Shown here piece after piece: positions 42,373 to 50,986 of a stretch of DNA of 64,000 bases. The stretch is from positions 1 to 64,000 of the forward strand of contig NZ_DASRBQ010000056.1 in assembly GCF_035653575.1 (NCBI RefSeq). Direction: 5' to 3'. This DNA comes from Actinocrinis sp035653575 (GTDB taxonomy: Bacteria > Actinomycetota > Actinomycetes > Streptomycetales > Catenulisporaceae). The number at the start of each line of letters is the position of its first letter. Position 1 is the stretch's first letter. The notes beneath the pieces were generated by a model. That model did not search any database and was not told the DNA's origin. It saw nothing but the letters and a program-made list of their open reading frames with translations. The position numbers and the translations under genes were made by a program.

Positions 42373-43425
42373 TTACGAGCGCGTCGCGATGGCGAGGAAG
42401 CGGTGCTCCGGGTCGTCGTAGGAGGCGAGCTTCCAGCCGGTGTCCGCCAGCGCGGCGCCGAGCACGTGTTCGGCCAGCGGTTCGTTCGGGCCGAGGACCC
42501 GGCCGTGGCGGGCGGCCAGCGCGGCCCGTCCGGTCGGGTGGAAGACGACCAGCTGGCCGCCCGGCCTGGTGACCCGGGCCAGCTCGCGCAGGCCGGCCGC
42601 CAGATCGTCGAGGTGGTTGAGCAGGCCGGCGGCGAAGGTGGTGTCGATGGAGCGGTCCGCGAACGGAAGGCGCTGCGCGTCGCCGAGCAGCAGCGCGGTG
42701 GCGTCGCGGTCGCGGCCGCTTGACCGCACCGCGTCGAGCATCTGCCGCGTCACGTCGAGGCCGATCACGCGCCCGGACGCTCCGACCGCGGCGCGCAGCG
42801 CGGGCAGCGCGCGACCGGTGCCGCAGCCGAGGTCGAGCGCGGTGCCGCCGAGCACCGGGGCGGCTTCGGCGACGGCGGCCGCGTAGGCGGGCAGGTCGTC
42901 GCCGAACTTGGTGTCCCAGGCGGCGGCGCGCACCGCGAAGAAGGCCTGGTTCTCGGCGACGTACCAGTATTCGGGCACTGCGACGTTGCCGGATACCCGC
43001 CGGATCACCGGCCAGGACGGATCGCCCAGGTCGAGCACGACCTCGCCTGCGGGCTTCGTGCGGGAGCCCGGATCCGCGCGCCTGGCCGCGTGATCGCCGG
43101 GGGCGCGCAGCCACACGGCCAGTTCCCAGCGGCCGGTCGGCGGATGCTCGCGCCAGCGCGGGCCGTCGGCGAGGGCGATGGTGGTCGGCGTGCCCTCGAC
43201 GCGCCAGGCGTCCTCGTCGGCGAGCGGGGTGCGATCGGTCAGGCGGAGGCAGTGCCGTCCGGCCGAGCGCAGCGCGAGCGCGAGCCGGTCGGCGACGGCC
43301 GCCGCGTGTTCGCCATCGATGACGACGCCCGCGGCACGCGCGGGGAGGGCGGCGGTGAGGGTGCCGAGCACGGCTTCCCAGCGCTCGTGCTGTGCGTCCG
43401 TCAGGCTCTGCCAGTCAGGGAACAT
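42373..43425 (-). CDS. class I SAM-dependent methyltransferase with unusual N-terminal domain
   Basis: This 350-aa protein has a C-terminal half (residues 170-350) forming a Rossmann methyltransferase: LDLGCGTGRALPALRAAVGASGRVIGLDVTRQML (motif I), LLGDAQRLPFADRSIDTTFAAGLLNHLDD and GGQLVVFHP. The N-terminal 150 residues (TGTLTAAL-like region, AGVVIDGEHAAAVADRLALALRSAG, then VAVWLRAPGD, VVLDLGDPSWPVI) look like a degenerate P-loop or uridine-kinase-type domain lacking the GxxxxGK signature, a combination I have not seen named. The substrate is unknown. ATG 43425 has GGAG only two bases away, so the start is tentative. It lies 90 bases upstream of the hydrolase gene on the same strand. Confidence 0.75.
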   Translation of the reverse strand: MFPDWQSLTDAQHERWEAVLGTLTAALPARAAGVVIDGEHAAAVADRLALALRSAGRHCLRLTDRTPLADEDAWRVEGTPTTIALADGPRWREHPPTGRWELAVWLRAPGDHAARRADPGSRTKPAGEVVLDLGDPSWPVIRRVSGNVAVPEYWYVAENQAFFAVRAAAWDTKFGDDLPAYAAAVAEAAPVLGGTALDLGCGTGRALPALRAAVGASGRVIGLDVTRQMLDAVRSSGRDRDATALLLGDAQRLPFADRSIDTTFAAGLLNHLDDLAAGLRELARVTRPGGQLVVFHPTGRAALAARHGRVLGPNEPLAEHVLGAALADTGWKLASYDDPEHRFLAIATRS

Positions 43426-43586
43426 CTCTCCATCATGCAAGTACCAGGTGCGCTGCTCAATCTTTCTGGCAGTTGCGGCGTTATCTAGCGGTTGCACGCC
43501 GCGAATGCGAGGTCGATGTGCCTTCCCGTTCAGGCAATCGCGCCATGTGCTCGTGCAGAATCGGCGCGGCTGGAAGGATGCACCCC

Positions 43587-44309
43587 ATGATTTGGACCAA
43601 GTGCACTGGCGCGCCACGGTCCGGTAGAACGCGCCGATGGCCTTACGCACTGTGTGCCGCGTTGGCCCTTCTACCCGTTGCCGCATGCGGGAGCGGCAGC
43701 TCGGGCCCCGGCACGGACGGCACCGGGGTGAATATCGGGCTCAGCTCGATCCCCTCGCCGGTGGCGCCGAGTCCGTCCCCCTCGCCTTCCCCCAGCCCCT
43801 CGCCGTCGGTCGATCCCGGCACGCTGCCGCAGACGCATGTCCTGCCGCGGCCCGACGACCCGATGTTCCAAGCCGGGGTGCAGGATCTCTGGCAGGCGAT
43901 CGTGCAGGACAACCCCTCGATCGCGCTGCCGTTCTTCTTCCCGAAGAGCGCGTACCTTCAGGTAAAGGCGATCTCCAATGCCTCGGCCGATTATCAGAAC
44001 CGGCTGATCGACTGGTACGACCTCGACATCCACGCCGCGCACAAGCTGCTCGGGTCGCACGCCTCCGCGGCGCAGTTCGTGAAGGTCTCGGTGCCGACCA
44101 GCCAGGCGGTCTGGATCAAACCGGGCGTCGAGTACAACAAGGGTTCGTACTACCGGCTGTACGGCACCCGGCTGACTTATCAGATCAACGGCGTGACGAA
44201 GTCCTTCGGCATCTTCTCGCTGATCTCCTGGCGCGGTGAGTGGTACTGCGTGCACCTCGGTCCGAGCGTTCGATCGTCAAATGTCGGCATCGTCTACAAC
44301 GCTCAGTAA
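43587..44309 (+). CDS. secreted lipoprotein of unknown function
   Basis: This 240-aa exported lipoprotein has signal peptide and lipobox LALLPVAAC, a Ser-Pro linker (a run of SPSPS units, residues 55-75), then a 160-residue globular domain (QDLWQAIVQDNPSIALPFFFPKSAYLQVKAI, YRLYGTRLTYQINGVTKSFGIFSLISWRGEWYCVHLG). No known catalytic motif is visible. The conserved FFFPKSAY and SWRGEWYCVHL segments recur in actinobacterial lipoproteins, but the family is unnamed to my knowledge. GGAAGG nine bases upstream of ATG 43587 fixes the start; ATG 43578 is too close to the site. Confidence 0.8.
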   Translation: MIWTKCTGAPRSGRTRRWPYALCAALALLPVAACGSGSSGPGTDGTGVNIGLSSIPSPVAPSPSPSPSPSPSPSVDPGTLPQTHVLPRPDDPMFQAGVQDLWQAIVQDNPSIALPFFFPKSAYLQVKAISNASADYQNRLIDWYDLDIHAAHKLLGSHASAAQFVKVSVPTSQAVWIKPGVEYNKGSYYRLYGTRLTYQINGVTKSFGIFSLISWRGEWYCVHLGPSVRSSNVGIVYNAQ

Positions 44310-44353
44310 GTAAGACCGCGTGTTCTGTCCCGCCCAACTGGACAACCAATGCT

Positions 44354-44387
44354 GCGGCCCCGGATGCCTGAATGCATCCGGGGCCGC
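44354..44387. terminator. bidirectional intrinsic terminator between convergent genes
   Basis: A perfect 14-bp stem (44354-44367 with 44374-44387) around the loop CTGAAT lies between the convergent lipoprotein and chitinase genes. There is no long T-run on either side, so efficiency is uncertain. Confidence 0.7.
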
Positions 44388-44422
44388 GGCTGTACGTAGC
44401 CGTTATCGAACCAGTCGCGTGG

Positions 44423-46192
44423 CTACGGCATCGAGTGCAGGTGCGTGCCGACCGTGTTCGCGATCTGGTTGCCCGCGCTGGCGTCCCAGTTCGTCGACCA
44501 GGTCATCGCGCCGCCGATGCCGGGCCAGGTGGTCGACGGCTTGAAGCTGCCGCAGTTGGTCCCGGAGGCCAGGCAGTCCAGCGCCGCGTTAACCACCGAC
44601 GGGCTCACGAAGCCGCCGCCGGCCGCGCTGCTGGAGGCCGGCACGCCGAGGCCGACCTGGCTCGGGTTCAGGCCGTTCTGCAGCTGGATACAGGCGAGGG
44701 CGACCAGGAAGTTCTCGGTGCCCTCCGAGTAGACGTTGCCGTCGCAGCCGTTCATCGAGCCGGAGTTGTAGTACTGCATGTTCACGATGGTCAGGATGTC
44801 CTTCACGTTCAGCGCGAGCTGGAAGTAGGCCATCCCGGTGCTCTGCATGTCGATGGTCTGCGGGGCCATGGTCAGGACGAAGCTCGAGCCGAGGCCGCTC
44901 TGGCTGGCCAGGGAGTGCAGCGCCTGTCCCATGTAGGTGGCGTTGACCCCGTTCTCCAGGTCGATGTCGATGCCGTCGAAGCCGTAGCTCTTGATGATGG
45001 AGGCCGCGCTGCTGGCGAAGTTGCTCGCCGAGGCGGAGTCGCCGACCGAGATGGCGCCGTTCTGGCCGCCAACCGAGACGATGACCTTCTGGCCGCGGCT
45101 GTGCAGGGTCGCGATGTCGGCCCGGAACTGCGCGTCGGAGTAGCCGCCGAGCGAGCTGGACAGGCCCGAGTCGACCGCGAAGGAGATCTGGCCCGGCGTG
45201 CCGGTCGCGTTGGCGAAGGCCACGGCCACGATGTCGTACTGGCTGCTCACGTCGCTGAGCCGCTGCACGGTCGCGCCGTTGACGAAGTCCTGCCAGTAAC
45301 CGGTCAGCACGTGCTTGTGCGGGCCGCCGTTACCGCCGCCGGTGCTGCTCGGGCTGGGCGACGGGCTGGTGCTCGGGCTGCTCGAGGGCGAGGGGCTTCC
45401 GCTCCCGCTGCACGCGCCGTCGTCGGTCCACACGTTCTGCGCGTTGTTGCCGGGGATGTCGCCCTGGGTCCACCACTTCGCGGTCCAGGTGTGGCCGTTG
45501 TAGCTGACCACCGCACCACCGTTGTACGCGGTCGTGGACACCCACGCCGGCGCGGAACAGGTACCGCCGGTGCCGCCGGTCGGGCTCGCGCTCGGTGTCG
45601 GGGTGGGCGAGGAAGAGGTCGGGCCGGTGCTCGGCGAGGGGCTGCCACCGCCGCCGGGACCGGTGAGGGAGAAGTCGTCGGCCTCGTAGGCGGGCTGGCC
45701 GTACCAGCCGTGCACCCAGATGGTCAAGCTGGTGGTGCTGGCCCCGGTGGTGAAGCTCGTGGTCAGCTGCGAATATCCGCCGCCGGTGCCCGGAGTCCAG
45801 GTGCTGCCGTCGGTCGTCCCGGTGCCGGTGTCGCCGAGGTAGACGTACGAGCCGTTTACCCAGGCCGAAAGCGTGTAGGCGGAGTTCGGCTGGACGCTGA
45901 CGGTCTGCGAGCACTGCGCGTCGTCGCTGCCGGCCGGGGTGCCCCGGAGCGCGTCGGCGCCGGAGTGCACCGGGCTGGTGACGATCGTGCCGCTGCCGCT
46001 GGAGCAGGTCCAGGGCGAGAGCGCCCCGGACTCGAAGCCGGGGTTCTGAACCAGGTTGGCCGCGGCGGCCTGGGCGCCGGTGGTGGCCGCGACGACGCCG
46101 ACGGTCGCGAGCACGACGCTGAACGCGGCGCCGGCCGCGGCGAGCGCCCGTTTGCGGGCGGGCCGCGAGGTGAGATGGGGAACGCGTGCCAT
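44423..46192 (-). CDS. secreted chitinase, GH18, with CenC-like CBM and chitin-binding CBM5/12
   Basis: This 589-aa exported protein has a signal peptide (AAGAAFSVVLATVGVVAATTGAQAA), a CBM4/9-type domain (ANLVQNPGFESGALSPWTC, residues about 38-175) and a Ser/Thr/Pro linker. A CBM5/12-like chitin-binding domain (APAWVSTTAYNGGAVVSYNGHTWTAKWWTQ) and a second linker precede a GH18 barrel with the complete DGIDIDLE motif (D406-E413). It hydrolyses chitin outside the cell. ATG 46192 has a GGAGAGG site. A DasR-type operator lies inside the predicted promoter some 210 bases upstream, implying a long leader. The order is typical of streptomycete chitinases. Confidence 0.95.
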   Translation of the reverse strand: MARVPHLTSRPARKRALAAAGAAFSVVLATVGVVAATTGAQAAAANLVQNPGFESGALSPWTCSSGSGTIVTSPVHSGADALRGTPAGSDDAQCSQTVSVQPNSAYTLSAWVNGSYVYLGDTGTGTTDGSTWTPGTGGGYSQLTTSFTTGASTTSLTIWVHGWYGQPAYEADDFSLTGPGGGGSPSPSTGPTSSSPTPTPSASPTGGTGGTCSAPAWVSTTAYNGGAVVSYNGHTWTAKWWTQGDIPGNNAQNVWTDDGACSGSGSPSPSSSPSTSPSPSPSSTGGGNGGPHKHVLTGYWQDFVNGATVQRLSDVSSQYDIVAVAFANATGTPGQISFAVDSGLSSSLGGYSDAQFRADIATLHSRGQKVIVSVGGQNGAISVGDSASASNFASSAASIIKSYGFDGIDIDLENGVNATYMGQALHSLASQSGLGSSFVLTMAPQTIDMQSTGMAYFQLALNVKDILTIVNMQYYNSGSMNGCDGNVYSEGTENFLVALACIQLQNGLNPSQVGLGVPASSSAAGGGFVSPSVVNAALDCLASGTNCGSFKPSTTWPGIGGAMTWSTNWDASAGNQIANTVGTHLHSMP

Positions 46193-46400
46193 GACTGCCT
46201 CTCCGGTACGGGGCGGCACCGGCGGCGCGCGTGCGGGCGCGACGCGGCGGGGCCGCGGGTCGATCGAGGCGGGCGTACCGGGCGCCTCCGGTGCGCACGC
46301 TTGCGCGAGATATGCCGATTCGCGTGGATCTGCGGCTCGGATTGTGGGTTTTTAAGTCACCGGGGTGCGCCGAACTCCGGAGGATGTTTATGCTGATGCC

Positions 46401-46429
46401 AGATTGGACTAGACCAGTCGGTCGGTCAA
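46401..46429 (-). promoter_or_regulatory. chitinase promoter with embedded operator
   Basis: On the minus strand TTGACC (46424-46429) and CAATCT (46401-46406) are separated by exactly 17 bases, a good sigma-70-type promoter. The spacer is filled by a DasR-like palindrome, so binding would compete with polymerase. Confidence 0.6.
46403..46418. promoter_or_regulatory. DasR-type operator (dre-like site)
   Basis: ATTGGACTAGACCAGT matches 14 of 16 positions of the DasR consensus ACTGGTCTAGACCAGT. DasR is a GntR repressor released by glucosamine-6-phosphate that controls chitinases in streptomycetes. A partial half-site (TGGTCTGGTCC, 46430-46440) follows, as in the direct repeats of other chitinase promoters. 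Confidence 0.65.
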
Positions 46430-46712
46430 TGGTCTGGTCCGCGGCCATCTCGGCGCAGTTACGCCAAGAGCTTGAGAGAACGCTAAACGCCGCAGGTCAG
46501 CGCCGCAATGCCAGCCTCCGATCGGCCGTGCGGATGAGCTGGGGCTGAGGCTTTCTTAGGGTGCGGCCCGATCGGAGACCGGTGGCGCACATACGACACT
46601 TAGAAGTTTGAACCGTTATGTAGTGCTTTGATGGTTCTCGCTATGCCGCACGGGTGCCGCATACGCGGCGCGGCGAACTCGGGCGCGGTCGGTTAACGCA
46701 TCCGGAGGGACA

Positions 46713-47231
46713 GTGCAGGATCTTGGGGGCACCGCCGCGTCGCTCTACACCGTTCGCTCCCGTTCCCAAGCCGATTCACGGCAACGGCGACCGCACGCCT
46801 TCGACGAACCCATCCTCCGGCTCTTGCTCAACGGAGTGCCGGACAAGGCGATCGCCGCGCGGTTGCAGGTGAGCGAACGCACCGTGCAGCGGCATGTCCG
46901 AGTGCTGCTGGCCAAGGTCGGCGCGCGCAACCGCATGCAGCTCGGGCAGATCCTCGCCTGCCGGGCACGCAAGGACGGCGACCACGACGTGTCGCCTCCA
47001 ACGCAGGACCAGGTCCAGTCACAGCCACAGTCACAGCCGCAGCGGTTGAACGAATTCGACTCGCAGATTCTCAAGATGCTGCTACAAGGGCAGGCGGAGA
47101 GCGCGATCGCCGAGACCCTGAGCGTGAGCCGGCGCACGGTGCAGCGCTGCGTCAAGGGCATGATGTCGCGGGCCGGCGCGGCGAACCGCGTGCAGCTGGG
47201 CTGGTACGCACAACGCAGCGGTTGGATCTAG
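46713..47231 (+). CDS. protein with two tandem LuxR-type helix-turn-helix domains
   Basis: This 172-aa protein has HTH 1 at residues 34-84 (EPILRLLLNGVPDKAIAARLQVSERTVQRHVRVLLAKVGARNRMQLGQ), then a Gln/Pro/Ser repeat linker (QSQPQSQPQ), then HTH 2 at 119-168 (QILKMLLQGQAESAIAETLSVSRRTVQRCVKGMMSRAGAANRVQLGW). Both end in the GxxNRxQLG turn of GerE/LuxR domains. There is no receiver or ligand domain, so the protein may bind DNA as an intramolecular pseudo-dimer. GTG 46713 has GGAGG four bases upstream. It is divergent from the chitinase, which could be its target. Confidence 0.85.
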   Translation: MQDLGGTAASLYTVRSRSQADSRQRRPHAFDEPILRLLLNGVPDKAIAARLQVSERTVQRHVRVLLAKVGARNRMQLGQILACRARKDGDHDVSPPTQDQVQSQPQSQPQRLNEFDSQILKMLLQGQAESAIAETLSVSRRTVQRCVKGMMSRAGAANRVQLGWYAQRSGWI

Positions 47232-47430
47232 CCGCTCCGCGCCGCGCGCGCCAACCGTATGACGCACGCGGCGCCGCCCTGCCTGCTTGGGTTCAAGTCG
47301 CTGCCCCTTCGGGCATTGAGAGCGCTCACGTCGCATGTCCGGGCTCGTCGAGCCGTACCGTTCCAACGTCAGTGCATTTCGGGCACTGCACCAGACACCG
47401 TTCGACGAAACGCACGCGGGAGGGCGCACG

Positions 47431-48120
47431 GTGCGCACTACGACTCGGCTCATCACTTCGCTCGCGGTTCTCGGCTGTTGCACCGCGGCAGCCGGCTGCG
47501 CCTACGGCAGCGGAACCCCGATCGGCTCGACGTACGTATCAGTGCCCGCATCACCGTCCGCGCCGGCCGGCGGCTCCTCGGACCCGAGCCAGCCCTCCCC
47601 GACGTCCAGCGCCGCGCCCTTCCCGGTCGCGTGCACCTCGGTTAGCTCCCAAGGCACGTTCGTCACGCCGGGGCCGGGCCAGGTGACCCTCGACCAGATC
47701 AGCTCCGCGGTCGGCTTCAAGGTGAACACCTCGATGCCCGATACCCAGTCGGCGCTCGGCTTCCACGGCTACGAGGGCTGCCGGTACACGTTCACCACGC
47801 CGAGCGGTGGCGGCCAGCTCGATGTCTCGGTCGTCATCGGCACCGACCCGACCACGATGAACAACGAGTCCGCGGCCCAGGAGTTCGGCGAGACCAAGGC
47901 CAAGTCGATGCCGCGCTCGCAGCGCTCGTGCACCGGTGACTGCGCCTGGACCGTCGCGCCCACCTCCGGCATCGGCGACGCGGCGCTCACCTTGACCCAG
48001 TCCGGCGAGTCGGTCGTGGTCGCGCTCAAGGGCGACGTCTACGTCGAGGTCGGCCCTGGCGACTTCAAGGTCGAGCGGGAACTGGCCCTCGCCAAGCTGC
48101 TGATCTCCAGCCTGCACTGA
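47431..48120 (+). CDS. secreted lipoprotein, DUF3558-like
   Basis: This 229-aa lipoprotein has signal and lipobox LGCCTAAAGC, a Ser/Pro linker, then a domain with conserved Cys residues (PFPVACTSVSSQG, GYEGCRYTFTTPSGG, RSCTGDCAWTVAPTSGIGDAALTL) and a C-terminal ALAKLLISSLH helix. The pattern of a GC-rich secreted domain with four cysteines resembles DUF3558 proteins of actinobacteria, whose function is unknown. GGGAGGG upstream supports GTG 47431; longer upstream frames lack a signal peptide. It has a hairpin terminator after the stop. Confidence 0.75.
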   Translation: MRTTTRLITSLAVLGCCTAAAGCAYGSGTPIGSTYVSVPASPSAPAGGSSDPSQPSPTSSAAPFPVACTSVSSQGTFVTPGPGQVTLDQISSAVGFKVNTSMPDTQSALGFHGYEGCRYTFTTPSGGGQLDVSVVIGTDPTTMNNESAAQEFGETKAKSMPRSQRSCTGDCAWTVAPTSGIGDAALTLTQSGESVVVALKGDVYVEVGPGDFKVERELALAKLLISSLH

Positions 48121-48126
48121 CCGATC

Positions 48127-48162
48127 AGGGTCCTGCGTGCAGCCCCGAGGACACAGGACCCT
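48127..48162. terminator. possible bidirectional terminator
   Basis: A 9-bp perfect stem (48127-48135 with 48154-48162) with an 18-base loop lies between the lipoprotein and the convergent MerR gene. T-run support is weak. Confidence 0.5.
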
Positions 48163-48194
48163 CATCCTCCCTGGCCAGGCCGCCGCGGGCCGGG

Positions 48195-49007
48195 TCAGCC
48201 CTTCTCGAACGGCCAGGCGTGCGAGGGCTTGTCCCCGGTGCGCGCCCGCATCCGCTCCACCGCCAGCCGATTCAGCCGCTTCCAGGCGGGCGAGGCGTCA
48301 GTGATCTGCATCATCATGCTGCCGTCGAGCTCTTGCGCTCCGTCGGCCACGTTCTCAGCGAACGAATCCCAGCCCTGGACCCCGCTCTCGCGCGGAGCCT
48401 TGCGCTCGATGTAGTCCAGCATCTCGTCGGCCAGCGCCTCCAGCCGCGGATCGTCCGGATCCCAGTCGAAGGCTTGGTCGTAGGCGAGGCAGAAGTGCCG
48501 GAACTCCGGATCGGCGACGTACGTCCGCTTGTGCGCGATGAGCAGCGGCACGGCCTCGGGCATCCGCGCGTTGAGCATGATCCAGCCGTCCCGTTCGGCG
48601 CGAACGCCCCGCTCGCTCACGCCCATCGCGCGCATCTCGTCGAGGTACTCGACCACTCCGTCCGGGAGGAAGAGGCGCTCTCCCCCGGCCAGCTCGGCGA
48701 TCCGCTGGCGGTGCCGCTTGAGCTCGCGGATGCGCTGGGCCAGGGCCGCGTCGATCTCGGCCACGGCCTTGGCGAACTGCTCCGGCTGCGCGCCGAGCAG
48801 CTCCTCCACCCTGGCCAGCGGCACGCCGGCGTCGGCCAGGGTCTTGATCCGGATCAGGTCGATGACGGCCTGCGCGTCGTACCGGCGGTAACCGGAGGCG
48901 TCGCGATCGGGCTCGGGCAGCAGACCGCACTGGTGGTAGTGCCGCACCGCGCGCACGGTGACCCCGACATAGTCGGCGAGCTGGCTGATGGTGAGCGTCG
49001 TGGTCAT
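48195..49007 (-). CDS. MerR-family transcriptional regulator
   Basis: This 270-aa protein has the N-terminal MerR HTH LTISQLADYVGVTVRAVRHYHQCGLLPEPDRDASGYRRYDAQAVIDLIRIKTLADAGVPL, then a coiled coil (AKAVAEIDAALAQRIRELKRHRQRIAEL) and a C-terminal effector domain of 150 residues rich in acidic and aromatic residues. ATG 49007 is preceded by AGGAG. It lies 54 bases downstream of the ABC permease gene on the same strand, so it is probably in the exporter operon and controls the promoter at 50987-51018. The ligand is not known. Confidence 0.9.
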   Translation of the reverse strand: MTTTLTISQLADYVGVTVRAVRHYHQCGLLPEPDRDASGYRRYDAQAVIDLIRIKTLADAGVPLARVEELLGAQPEQFAKAVAEIDAALAQRIRELKRHRQRIAELAGGERLFLPDGVVEYLDEMRAMGVSERGVRAERDGWIMLNARMPEAVPLLIAHKRTYVADPEFRHFCLAYDQAFDWDPDDPRLEALADEMLDYIERKAPRESGVQGWDSFAENVADGAQELDGSMMMQITDASPAWKRLNRLAVERMRARTGDKPSHAWPFEKG

Positions 49008-49061
49008 CCCCGGCTCCTGAGCCCTTAGTCCCCGCTTGAGTCTTCCCGTCAACGCGGCCGG

Positions 49062-49862
49062 TCAACGTACCCGGCCGCGCCGGAACACCGTGCGCGCCCA
49101 CCAGTATCCGGCCACCAGGATGCCCAGGCACCAGGCGATCGAGACCAGCGCGTCGTGGCCGACCGGGCCGCCGTTGAGCAGGCCGCGCAGGGTCTCGTTG
49201 AGCGGCGTGAACGGCTGGTACTCGGCGAACCAGCGCACCCCGGCCGGCATGGAGGCGGTGGGCACGAACGAGCTGCCGAGGAACGGCAGGAACTGGATCA
49301 GCATCGGCGTGTTGCTCGAGGACTCCGGCGTCTTGGAGATCAGCCCGATCGCCACCGCCAGCCAGGTGAGGGCGAAGCTGAGCAGCACGATCAGGCCGAC
49401 GGCGGCCAGCCAGGCGAGCGGGCCGCCGGTGGGCCGCCAGCCCATCGCCACCGCGACGCCGATCACCAGCGCCACGCTCACGATCGTCTGGATCACGCTC
49501 GCGACCACGTGACCGGTCAGCAGCGAGGATCGCGAGATCGCCATGGTGCGGAAGCGGTTGATGATGCCCTCGGTCGTGTCGACGCACACGGCCACCGAGG
49601 TCGCCATGCAGCCCGAGGCGACCGTCAGCAGCACGATGGCCGGGGCGACATAGTCGATGTAGCTGCCGTGTCCGACGCCGCCGGCGTGTGCGGCGTTCAA
49701 TCCCGCGCCGAGCGTGCGGCCGAGCAGTCCGACGAAGAACAGCAGCAGGATCACCGGCACGCCCAGCGAGGCGGCGAGCATCGCGGGATAGCGCAGGATG
49801 TGCCGCAGCGTACGGCGCAGCATCGTCGCGGAGTCGGTCACCGCGTAGCTCAGGCTGCTCAT
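49062..49862 (-). CDS. ABC-2 type transporter permease (DrrB-like)
   Basis: This 266-aa permease has six membrane helices: YPAMLAASLGVPVILLLFFVGLL, VAPAIVLLTVASGCMATSVAVCV, LTGHVVASVIQTIVSVALVIGVAVAMG, LAAVGLIVLLSFALTWLAVAIGLI, TPMLIQFLPFLGSSF and ALVSIAWCLGILVAGYWWA. The loop PFTPLNETLRGLLNG is the ABC-2/DrrB hallmark. It exports a hydrophobic compound with the upstream ATPase. ATG 49862 overlaps the ATPase stop (ATGA), so the subunits are translationally coupled. Confidence 0.92.
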   Translation of the reverse strand: MSSLSYAVTDSATMLRRTLRHILRYPAMLAASLGVPVILLLFFVGLLGRTLGAGLNAAHAGGVGHGSYIDYVAPAIVLLTVASGCMATSVAVCVDTTEGIINRFRTMAISRSSLLTGHVVASVIQTIVSVALVIGVAVAMGWRPTGGPLAWLAAVGLIVLLSFALTWLAVAIGLISKTPESSSNTPMLIQFLPFLGSSFVPTASMPAGVRWFAEYQPFTPLNETLRGLLNGGPVGHDALVSIAWCLGILVAGYWWARTVFRRGRVR

Positions 49863-50980
49863 GATGCGATCGCCCCTTCGTTGCTGTCGTCGAGTCCTGC
49901 GTTGTCGCTTCGTTCTTCGGCACCGCCGGCGCCGTGCCCGGTCAGCGCGAGGAACACGTCGTCCAGGTCCGGTGTGTGCACGGACAGCTCCTCGGCCTCT
50001 ACGCCGGCCGCGTCCAACCTGTCGAGCACCGATCGCAGGGCACGTACTCCGCCGTCGCTCGGGACCTGCACGGTGAACGTCTCGTCGTCGCGTGCCGATA
50101 CGTCCAGGCAGCCGGCCGCGCGCTCCAAGGCCTCAGGGTCCGCGAAGCGAAGGCTGATATGCCCGCCGGGCACCAGCCGCTTGAGCTCGGCCGGGCTGCC
50201 GTGCGCGACGATCCGGCCCTGGTCGAGCACCGCGATCCGGTCGGCCAGCTGGTCGGCCTCCTCCAGGTACTGGGTGGTGAGGAAAATGGTCACGCCGCCG
50301 GCCACCAGCTCGCGGATGATCCGCCACAGCTCGCGGCGGCTGCGCGGGTCGAGCCCGGTGGTCGGCTCGTCCAGGAAGATGACCCGCGGCTCGCCGATCA
50401 ACGTCATGGCCAGGTCGAGCCGGCGCTTCATCCCGCCGGAGTAGGTGATCACCCGCTGGTCGGCAGCCTCGGTCAGGTCGAAGCGGCGCAACAGCACGTC
50501 GGCGCGCCTGCGGCCCTCGACCTTGCCAAGCCGGTGCAGGTCGGCCATCAGGATCAGGTTCTCCCGGCCGCTCAGCAGGTTGTCGACCGCGGAGAACTGG
50601 CCGGTCACCCCGATCACCGCGCGCACCGAGTCGGGCTCGGCCGCGACGTCGTGCCCGGCGACCCGCGCTTGACCGCCGTCGGCCGCGATGAGCGTGGACA
50701 AGATGTTGACCGCGGTGGTCTTGCCGGCGCCGTTCGGGCCGAGCAACGCGAACACCGTCCCGGCGGCGACGGCCAGGTCGATCCCGTCCAGCACCAATTT
50801 CTCGCCGAAGGATTTGCGCAGACCTGACACCGCGAGCGCGGCCGTCTGCCCTGTGTCCACCTGCCCTGCTTCCGTCTGCCCTGCCTCCGCCCGCGCGGTC
50901 GCGGCTGCTGCCGATACAGCAGCTCCGGGCTGCATCAACGCGTTGCGCGCCGCCTTCTGATTCGCCGTCTCGTGTGGCAT
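49859..50980 (-). CDS. ABC transporter ATP-binding protein (DrrA-like)
   Basis: This 373-aa daunorubicin-resistance-type ATPase has Walker A LLGPNGAGKTT, signature TYSGGMKRRLDLAM, Walker B VIFLDEPTTGLDPRSRREL and the DrrA C-terminal HTPDLDDVFLALTGHG. The N-terminal 45 residues are an Ala/Gly repeat (AEAGQTEAGQVDTGQTAA). ATG 50980 sits directly after a predicted leaderless MerR-controlled promoter, though GGAG three bases away could also help initiation. The exported substrate is unknown; a drug or lipid is likely. Confidence 0.93.
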   Translation of the reverse strand: MPHETANQKAARNALMQPGAAVSAAAATARAEAGQTEAGQVDTGQTAALAVSGLRKSFGEKLVLDGIDLAVAAGTVFALLGPNGAGKTTAVNILSTLIAADGGQARVAGHDVAAEPDSVRAVIGVTGQFSAVDNLLSGRENLILMADLHRLGKVEGRRRADVLLRRFDLTEAADQRVITYSGGMKRRLDLAMTLIGEPRVIFLDEPTTGLDPRSRRELWRIIRELVAGGVTIFLTTQYLEEADQLADRIAVLDQGRIVAHGSPAELKRLVPGGHISLRFADPEALERAAGCLDVSARDDETFTVQVPSDGGVRALRSVLDRLDAAGVEAEELSVHTPDLDDVFLALTGHGAGGAEERSDNAGLDDSNEGAIAS

Positions 50981-50986
50981 GTCTCC

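Larger units (their letters stand above)
46193..46712. other. chitinase leader and divergent control region
   Basis: This 520-bp stretch has no gene. On the minus side it holds about 200 bases of untranslated chitinase leader and then the promoter/dre element (46401-46429). From 46441 to 46712 I see no second element except the ribosome site GGAGG (46704-46708) of the double-HTH gene. Confidence 0.55.

Noticed and set aside
44372..46396. 674-codon plus-strand frame opposite the chitinase
   Set aside because: Another shadow frame; the amino-acid composition is unnatural and the opposite strand holds an intact GH18 chitinase.
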